Shown here piece by piece: positions 15,094 to 20,912 of a stretch of DNA of 20,912 nt. Each line of letters starts with the position of its first letter. Position 1 is the first letter of the stretch. The notes under the pieces are model-generated. The model was not told where the DNA came from. It made no database searches and was given only the letters and a program-made list of their open reading frames with translations. This DNA comes from an uncultured Blautia sp. GTDB lineage: Bacteria > Bacillota > Clostridia > Lachnospirales > Lachnospiraceae. Position numbers and translations under genes: made by a program. The DNA lies in NCBI GenBank assembly GCA_902476765.1, contig CABSEJ010000040.1, positions 1 through 20,912 on the forward strand. The letters are read 5' to 3'.

Positions 15094-18000
15094 CTATTTT
15101 CTTTTTTTCCTCTGTTTTCCTGCTAAAAGAACCAGGGCAGCTATACTGAAGCCAGCCGTAATCCCCCAAATGACCAGAGAACTTTCGTCCCCAGTCTTTA
15201 CCTCCTCCTTTTTCTCCGGAGCGGGCTTTTCTTCCCGTGGGCTTTCCGGTTTATAAGTCTCTGTCTTCTTTTCATTTACCAGCTTTAGCGTATATACACT
15301 TTTTCCCTGTATCCATCCGTTTTCATCCACCTGAAAAGAATAAATGGTTTCATCCAGCCGGTACCCTTCCCTGGTTTGAAGCTCTGTCACATAGTGGGTA
15401 CTGTCTTTCTTGAGATTTTGAAATTCTGCTTTTCCGTCCCGGTCTGTTGTCAGTTTCTTTCCGTATTTTTCCAGTAATTCCCGGGTTACCTCCGCCTTTT
15501 TTCCGGCTTCCTTCTCCCAATCTTCCTGAGTACCTATAGCAAAAACAATACCTTCCATAGGCTGTCCCTGCTCTTTTTCGTTTTTTTCGATGACAAAAGC
15601 CGTCTTCTCATTCTCTATTTGGATTTCTCCATTGTATACCTGATTGTCCTCTGTCACTTGTACTTCAGTCTCATATTTTTTCTGGTCCAGTGCATAATAT
15701 TCCCCGGATTTTGTCTCTCCAACCAGGTATTTTCCTGGAAATAGTTCCATGCTCGTAGCCTTTCCCTTTTTGTCTGTGGAGATTACTTCCACTAATTCTC
15801 CTTCTTTATGTATAATTTCTCCTGTATAAGAAAGAATATCCTCAGCAGCATGTATTTCAAAGGAAAATCCTTCACCCAAGCTTTCCTTGCTGGTTCCGTC
15901 CTTTTTCACTACAGAAATATATCCTTTTGGCTTAAGTGCATTAAAAATTTCTATGGATTTTTTCAGTTCACCGTCAATCAATCCCTGTTCATCCACATGA
16001 AAATCAAAAACCTGAGTGCAGCGGACATAACCGGCCGGAGCTTGTTCTTCTACAAGATAATACGTTGTATTATGCTTTAAATCTTCCAGGACTGCCTTCC
16101 CATTTTGGCCTGTCTTTACCTGCTGTCCTTTCTCTGGCAGGCTTTCTCCTAATTTTTCCAGTTCTTCTGCCTCCAGCTCATTTTCCTGATACAGCCGGAA
16201 CAAAGCGCCTTCCAGAAAAACGTCATCCTTCCCTTCCTCTTTTTTTATAATTTCCACCCGGGTTTTCTCGTTTTCCAGCTCCATATCCAATACGAAACTT
16301 TCCTCCGTACTGTCTGCCTCCAGCCTTACCTGCCAGCCTTCTTTTTCCACCCCGTAGTATTCTCCGGATTGTATCTCCACTACCACATAGTTTCCTGGAT
16401 AAAGCTCCCGGCTTACAGCCTGTCCTTCTTTATCTGTGGAGATTTCATCTGCCTCTTCCCCTTTTTTCAGCCGGATGGTTCCGTCAGGTGTAATAATATC
16501 TTCCGCTGCTTTTATAGAAAACACAAAGCCTTCCCCAGCCCCTTCTTTGGTGTCTTTATCCAATTTTCTGATTCTCAGGCGCCCGGTCTGAGGCTTATCG
16601 GAAAAACGCAGCTCTAATCCATGAGCGTCTTTCATACCGTTTTCTACGGTAAATTCCAAAGGCTCCGTATTTAAGCCGTAACCGGCGGGAGGTCTGATTT
16701 CTACCAGACGGTACTGTCCAGCCTTCAGCTTCTGGGGAAGATGGAAACTTCCTGTATCATCCGTTTCAAAGACCGTCTGCCTCAGCTCCTGGGGATACAG
16801 ACTAACCAAAAATTCCTGGTCCTCCCACTTATCTCCGTTTTTTTTCTGTATTTTAAAACTGGTTCCTGCTTTTGCTATAACCTTTCCCGTATCCTCTGCT
16901 ATTTTCACCACGGTCAAAGGGCAAAGCACTTCCTGGTTTTCTACGATATAGTATAGGCTCTGCTGATGCTGGGAAATAGTGACCGTAAAAGGCTGAATGG
17001 GCGTGTAACCCTGAGGTGTTTTGGATTCTGAAACCTGATAAGTACCGTAAAGCAGCCTTCCCTGAGGGTACCTCTTGTTCTGGGTGGTAGCAAAGCCGTT
17101 TTCGTCTGTTGTGATTGTCAGGGAATTATGCGTATTTCCCACTTCTGTAATGGTAAATTCGATTCCTTCTCCCGGCTTCTTTATGCCGTTTTCCTTCTCT
17201 TCCTCCTGAAGCAGCTTGGTAATGGACAAGTCTCCCCGGATAGGCTGTTCTTTGCTGTTTACCTTGACCGAAAGTCCCGCCCCGCCTTCTTTGTCCTGGG
17301 GAATTTCCACCACATATTCCTCCTGGTCCGGCAGATACCCCTCAGGTGCCTTTATTTCTTTTACCCGATAACTTCCCATGAGAAGATTTTCAAGTTTTCC
17401 ATAGCCTTCTTCGTTGATGACAATTTCTCCTGCTTTCTCTCCTTTTTTCAAGGCTCCTATATTCTCTTCCGCCAGAATTTCATATATTGCTCCTGCAAAA
17501 CTGGTTCCCTGTACCTGAGAACTGCTGCCTCCGGTTTCTTTGTCTGTTTTATACAATTCTATTCGGCCTCTCACCGGTTTCTCCTTACTGACAACCGAAA
17601 GTGTTTTCTGTTCCGGATTCTGCGAAAAATCCACTTCATAAATGGTCTCATCTAAAAAATATCCTGCCGGAACCTTTGTTTCCTTCACATAATATTTCCC
17701 GGGAAGCAGGCCGGAAATGCTCCCCCATCCTTCTGCGTTGGTAACAATAGTTCCTGCCGGGGAATCTTTTTTCAGCTCTCCCATATCCTCTGCCGCATAC
17801 ACTGTATATTCTGCCCCTTCTAAACTGCCTTTTCCCTGTGGAGCAGACTGTCCGGTTTCCCCATCCACTTTCTGAAGCTCCAGAGTTACAGGAGAAATCC
17901 ACCGCACCTGAAATCCTATGGTTCCTGCCTTATCTCTGCTGTAAAATCCATACCCTGAATCCTGATGTTCTCCCGAAGACGGAATCTTCATAACCTGCCA

Positions 18001-18807
18001 GCTTCCATCCTGGCTTCCCTTCAGATTCTCTGCTCTCCAAATCTCTCCCAAAGTTTCTCCAATATTCAGGGAAGCGGAAAAATAAAAGCTGTCTCCTGCT
18101 TTCACCGTCACCTCCCCTGTTCCCTCCTGCCCGCTGGTCTGATTGTGCAGGGTAACTCCTTCCGGACAGGAAATCACAAGCTGGTTATCACTCTTGTCGG
18201 ATAGATATTCCATGGTTTCTGTACACTGTATTCCCTGTTCTCTGTCAAAGCAGGCCTGCAGTTCCTCTCTGGAAAACCAGGATTGGATAGCAGGCGGTGT
18301 TTTTCCCTCCAGCCAATAAATAAAATCCATAACTCCTGTATTTTCTATCTGTTCCTGGCTCATCCCGTAAAATGCATCTGCTGAATCATAAAAATAAGAT
18401 ACGGCCAAATGACTGAGAATATATTTGGCATCCTCCACAGAAGTATTTCCCAAATCAGAAAACTGCACCTGATCCAGGTATTCCCCCTGTCCCGGACCTC
18501 CGTATCCATAATAAAGTGCAGCTCCCAGGTTATCATTTCCTACCAGCTCCTCCTGGGCATACTCTCCCGAAGGGATCTGTCCTCTGGACGGCTCCAGACA
18601 ATAAGCCACATACTCTCCGCTGTCTGTTGTCACAGTATAATAATGAGTTGCATGTTTTCCCCAGGCCGAAGGATATTTCACCCCTCTTTCATTGTTCACC
18701 GTTACCTGGTTTCCTCCTGCTGCCTGAACCCATCTGCCGCTGATACATACCAGCAGCAAAAGGACCAGAGCTGTAAATCTCCATTTTCTCAGTTGCTTTT
18801 TTCTCAT
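15094..18807 (-). CDS. LPXTG-like surface adhesin with thioester-like and eight Cna-B/SpaA domains
   Basis: A 1237-aa surface protein. Order: signal peptide (1-29); an N-terminal domain (30 to about 215) resembling the thioester domains of Gram-positive adhesins, with YCLEPS at C70 and YYGYGGPG; a linking domain to about 305; then eight Ig-like Cna-B/SpaA repeats at about 306-409, 414-521, 525-626, 630-741, 742-847, 849-957, 959-1068 and 1069-1179. Most repeats have a Lys in the first strand and a Glu in an E-x-x-x-P-x-GY-type motif, the pair that can form an isopeptide bond. A Pro/Glu/Lys stretch leads to EVKTGDE (VKTG 1203-1206), a membrane span and RKKRK: a sortase sorting signal differing from LPXTG. 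The start at 18807 (AAAGGGG upstream) is preferred over an in-frame GTG at 18840. The ligand is unknown; no sortase is in the window. Confidence 0.9.
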   Translation of the reverse strand: MRKKQLRKWRFTALVLLLLVCISGRWVQAAGGNQVTVNNERGVKYPSAWGKHATHYYTVTTDSGEYVAYCLEPSRGQIPSGEYAQEELVGNDNLGAALYYGYGGPGQGEYLDQVQFSDLGNTSVEDAKYILSHLAVSYFYDSADAFYGMSQEQIENTGVMDFIYWLEGKTPPAIQSWFSREELQACFDREQGIQCTETMEYLSDKSDNQLVISCPEGVTLHNQTSGQEGTGEVTVKAGDSFYFSASLNIGETLGEIWRAENLKGSQDGSWQVMKIPSSGEHQDSGYGFYSRDKAGTIGFQVRWISPVTLELQKVDGETGQSAPQGKGSLEGAEYTVYAAEDMGELKKDSPAGTIVTNAEGWGSISGLLPGKYYVKETKVPAGYFLDETIYEVDFSQNPEQKTLSVVSKEKPVRGRIELYKTDKETGGSSSQVQGTSFAGAIYEILAEENIGALKKGEKAGEIVINEEGYGKLENLLMGSYRVKEIKAPEGYLPDQEEYVVEIPQDKEGGAGLSVKVNSKEQPIRGDLSITKLLQEEEKENGIKKPGEGIEFTITEVGNTHNSLTITTDENGFATTQNKRYPQGRLLYGTYQVSESKTPQGYTPIQPFTVTISQHQQSLYYIVENQEVLCPLTVVKIAEDTGKVIAKAGTSFKIQKKNGDKWEDQEFLVSLYPQELRQTVFETDDTGSFHLPQKLKAGQYRLVEIRPPAGYGLNTEPLEFTVENGMKDAHGLELRFSDKPQTGRLRIRKLDKDTKEGAGEGFVFSIKAAEDIITPDGTIRLKKGEEADEISTDKEGQAVSRELYPGNYVVVEIQSGEYYGVEKEGWQVRLEADSTEESFVLDMELENEKTRVEIIKKEEGKDDVFLEGALFRLYQENELEAEELEKLGESLPEKGQQVKTGQNGKAVLEDLKHNTTYYLVEEQAPAGYVRCTQVFDFHVDEQGLIDGELKKSIEIFNALKPKGYISVVKKDGTSKESLGEGFSFEIHAAEDILSYTGEIIHKEGELVEVISTDKKGKATSMELFPGKYLVGETKSGEYYALDQKKYETEVQVTEDNQVYNGEIQIENEKTAFVIEKNEKEQGQPMEGIVFAIGTQEDWEKEAGKKAEVTRELLEKYGKKLTTDRDGKAEFQNLKKDSTHYVTELQTREGYRLDETIYSFQVDENGWIQGKSVYTLKLVNEKKTETYKPESPREEKPAPEKKEEVKTGDESSLVIWGITAGFSIAALVLLAGKQRKKRK

Positions 18808-19162
18808 ACTTTTCCCCTTTCCCAGGGAAATCCTGTCCACCGTAAAGTCCTGAAAACAGAAATTCAGCTTCTTTATTTCCCTGTTCTGTTTTTATTGTTT
18901 GGAATTTTTGGCCGAAATGGCCGTTTTTCATGATGGAAAACATCCAAAATCCTAGATATCTTCCTTTAGAAAATATAATTGAAATGTGAATACATCATAG
19001 CATTGCCTTTTGGAGAAAACAATACCGGAATACTATCCAAAAACGCCCAGAAAAAAACCACCCCTTTTTAGTTACTTTTTTATTTTGAAAGCCCCGGACT
19101 GAGGATGGGTGAATGGCAAGCTTGCTTGCACAGTCACACAGACATAGGACGGGCATGACGAA
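18808..19162. other. Intergenic region of about 350 bp, no gene seen
   Basis: This gap between the adhesin gene and gpmI holds no ORF with family features. It is A/T-rich up to about 19080 and must contain the adhesin promoter, but only weak -10-like boxes (such as TATATT on the - strand near 18978) without a matching -35 are visible. A GGCC-N5-GGCC mini-dyad sits at about 18910-18922. The part at 19090-19160 is more G/C-rich and contains AAGCTTGCTTGC, with no recognised RNA family. Confidence 0.5.
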
Positions 19163-19201
19163 AAGAACCTTGAAGCAGGATAGCTCCTGTTCAAGGTTCT
19201 T
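19163..19201 (-). terminator. Terminator of gpmI
   Basis: A 12-bp stem (19163-19174 with 19190-19201) plus a 5-bp inner stem (19176-19180 with 19185-19189), a one-base bulge and a 4-nt loop. On the - strand it ends GGTTCTTTTC, about 70 nt after the gpmI stop. Confidence 0.8.
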
Positions 19202-19268
19202 CTTTTGGATATTCTATTTTGTCTTTTTAAAGATAATTGTTTTACTCTTATTTAAAAGGTAAAGTCAT

Positions 19269-20810
19269 TTATTTCTTAATCAACAGAGATTTTCCTGTCA
19301 TCTCAGCAGGCTGCTCCATACCCATCAGTTCAATAAGAGTAGGTGCAATATCTGCCAGGCAGCCTCCTTCTCTCAGTCCGTAGGATGGGTCAGCGTTTAC
19401 AAGAATGAAGGGTACCGGATTAGTTGTATGAGCGGTAAATGGTGCGCCTGTTTCATAATCTACAAGCTGCTCTGCATTTCCGTGGTCTGCACAGATAAAC
19501 ATCTGGCCGTTTACTTCCTTCACAGCTTCCACAGCTCTTCCCACACATTCATCTACAGCTTCAATAGCTTTGATAGCCGCTGCCTCCACACCGGTATGTC
19601 CTACCATATCCGGATTAGCAAAGTTAATGATAATCACGTCATATTTGTCAGATTTAATGGCTTCTACCAGCTTATCGCAAACCTCATATGCGCTCATCTC
19701 CGGCTTCAGGTCATAGGTTGCCACCTTAGGAGATTTTACCAGAATACGGTCCTCTCCCGGATTTGGCTCTTCAACACCGCCGTTAAAGAAGAAGGTGACA
19801 TGTGCATATTTCTCGGTCTCAGCAATACGTGCCTGCTTCAGACCGTTGGCTGCCAGAAATTCTCCGAAGGTATTATCGATAGATACCTTGTGGAAAGCTA
19901 CATCCTTATTTGGGATAGTCGGGTCATATTCTGTAAAGCATACATAGGTTAAATCCAGTCTCTTCTCTCTGGCAAATCCTGTAAATTCATCATCACAGAA
20001 AGCTCTGGTAATCTCTCTTGCACGGTCAGGGCGGAAGTTAAAGAAAATAACAGAGTCCTTATCCTGAATGATTCCCACCGGCTGTCCGTCTTTTACTACA
20101 ACTGTAGGCATAACGAACTCGTCTGTCTTACCCTGCTCATAGGATTCTTTTACAGCGCATACCGGGCACTGGGCCTGAATGCCTTCGCCTTTGGTCAGAG
20201 CTTTGTAAGCCAGCTCCACACGGTCCCAGCGGTTATCTCTGTCCATGGCATAGTAACGTCCCATTACAGATGCCACCTGGCCTACACCGATTTCTTTCAT
20301 CTTATCGTTTAACTCCTGGATATATCCCTTACCGCCGGTAGTAGGAGTATCTCTTCCGTCAAGGAAGCAGTGAACAAAAACTTTCTCCAGTCCCTCTCTC
20401 TTTGCCAGCTCCAGAAGTCCGTACACATGAGTGTTATGGCTGTGAACGCCGCCGTCAGAAAGCAGTCCGAAAAGGTGGAGAGCAGAATTATTCTCCTTGG
20501 CATTGCGAACGGCTTTTAAAAGAGCCTCATTCTTAAAGAAATCTCCATCCTGAATCTCTTTGGTAATTCTGGTAAGCTCCTGATATACAATACGGCCTGC
20601 GCCCATGTTCAGATGTCCTACCTCAGAGTTTCCCATCTGTCCCTCAGGAAGACCTACAGCCATTCCGCTGGCATTTCCCTTTACAAAGGGGCACTGAGAC
20701 ATTAACTGGTCCATAATAGGAGTCTTGCCTTCACATACAGCGTTGGCCTCACATTTATCGTTCAGCCCATATCCATCCAGAATCATCAATACGGTTGGTT
20801 TTTTACTCAT
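19269..20810 (-). CDS. gpmI: 2,3-bisphosphoglycerate-independent phosphoglycerate mutase
   Basis: A 513-aa cytoplasmic enzyme of glycolysis that interconverts 3- and 2-phosphoglycerate, the substrate of the nearby enolase. It belongs to the alkaline phosphatase superfamily: metal ligand D12 in MILDGYG, the phosphorylated S62 in QMGNSEVGHLNMGAGR, substrate-binding FLDGRDTPT, VMGRYYAMDRDNRWDR and FRPDRARE, and the C-terminal metal ligands in CADHGNAEQ (D442, H443) and H461 in AHTTNPVP. Length is normal for GpmI. AAAGGAG lies 8 nt before the ATG. It is transcribed alone as far as the window shows; an upstream gene (often tpiA or pgk in this group) is beyond the right edge. Confidence 0.97.
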   Translation of the reverse strand: MSKKPTVLMILDGYGLNDKCEANAVCEGKTPIMDQLMSQCPFVKGNASGMAVGLPEGQMGNSEVGHLNMGAGRIVYQELTRITKEIQDGDFFKNEALLKAVRNAKENNSALHLFGLLSDGGVHSHNTHVYGLLELAKREGLEKVFVHCFLDGRDTPTTGGKGYIQELNDKMKEIGVGQVASVMGRYYAMDRDNRWDRVELAYKALTKGEGIQAQCPVCAVKESYEQGKTDEFVMPTVVVKDGQPVGIIQDKDSVIFFNFRPDRAREITRAFCDDEFTGFAREKRLDLTYVCFTEYDPTIPNKDVAFHKVSIDNTFGEFLAANGLKQARIAETEKYAHVTFFFNGGVEEPNPGEDRILVKSPKVATYDLKPEMSAYEVCDKLVEAIKSDKYDVIIINFANPDMVGHTGVEAAAIKAIEAVDECVGRAVEAVKEVNGQMFICADHGNAEQLVDYETGAPFTAHTTNPVPFILVNADPSYGLREGGCLADIAPTLIELMGMEQPAEMTGKSLLIKK

Positions 20811-20912
20811 GATTTTTTCTCCTTTATATTCTTCGATAAGTCTAGTGTACTGACACGTTCACATTTCAACAAATGACTTACCTGAATTTCTATCTGCTGC
20901 GTTATCGTCAAT
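20811..20912 (-). other. gpmI leader and window edge
   Basis: This stretch holds the gpmI ribosome binding site and a possible weak promoter (TTGTTG, 17 nt, TACACT on the - strand). The last 50 bases can be read on the - strand as a short open frame ending in TGA near 20857, which could be the tail of an upstream gene. It is too short to identify. Confidence 0.25.

Noticed and set aside
18808..18840. GTG start adding 11 residues to the adhesin
   Set aside because: No ribosome binding site in front of it; the ATG at 18807 gives a normal signal peptide.

Overview
The window looks like chromosomal DNA of a low-to-mid G+C Gram-positive anaerobe, most likely a Lachnospiraceae member (Blautia/Ruminococcus-type). 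Signs are strong AGGAGG-type ribosome binding sites, frequent GTG/TTG starts, A/T-flanked intrinsic terminators, a clostridial eno-secG-rnr-smpB-ssrA gene set, and a cell-wall-anchored multi-domain adhesin. The genus is inferred from gene style, not from a search.

Layout. Positions 1-98 are the 3' end of the tmRNA gene (ssrA, + strand), followed by a 20-bp terminator hairpin. A GH25 lysozyme with three LysM repeats (400-1485, +) follows and ends in a bidirectional terminator. Next is a small accessory patch: a DUF2752 membrane protein and an unknown membrane-anchored partner (1562-2354, -), divergent from a 55-aa ribbon-helix-helix regulator (2436-2603, +). A TTGTCA-N10-TGACAA inverted repeat lies between them. 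From 2714 to 8530 (-) is a complete oligopeptide ABC importer in the order oppA-oppB-oppC-oppD-oppF, with a consensus promoter upstream and a large hairpin between the binding-protein gene and the permease genes. An M3-family oligoendopeptidase (8755-10428, -) sits just upstream of the importer, so uptake and intracellular hydrolysis of peptides are encoded side by side.

From 10516 to 15014 (-) come smpB, rnr, secG and eno: trans-translation and RNA decay, protein export, and glycolysis. secG has its own promoter, and a terminator-like hairpin separates it from rnr. Upstream of eno is a large Cna-B/SpaA-type surface protein (15094-18807, -) with a signal peptide, a thioester-domain-like N-terminus, eight Ig-like repeats and a non-canonical EVKTG sorting signal. 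A non-coding stretch of about 350 bp then leads to gpmI (19269-20810, -), which has its own terminator.

Functionally, ssrA, smpB and rnr form the ribosome-rescue set (tmRNA, its protein partner and the RNase that degrades rescued mRNAs). eno and gpmI catalyse consecutive steps of lower glycolysis. opp and pepF make a peptide nutrition module. The lysozyme and the adhesin act at the cell wall. No mobile element, CRISPR array, tRNA or rRNA was found. Nothing here is a clearly new large system; the least explained parts are the DUF2752/partner/RHH patch with its shared operator-like repeat, and the architecture of the adhesin.
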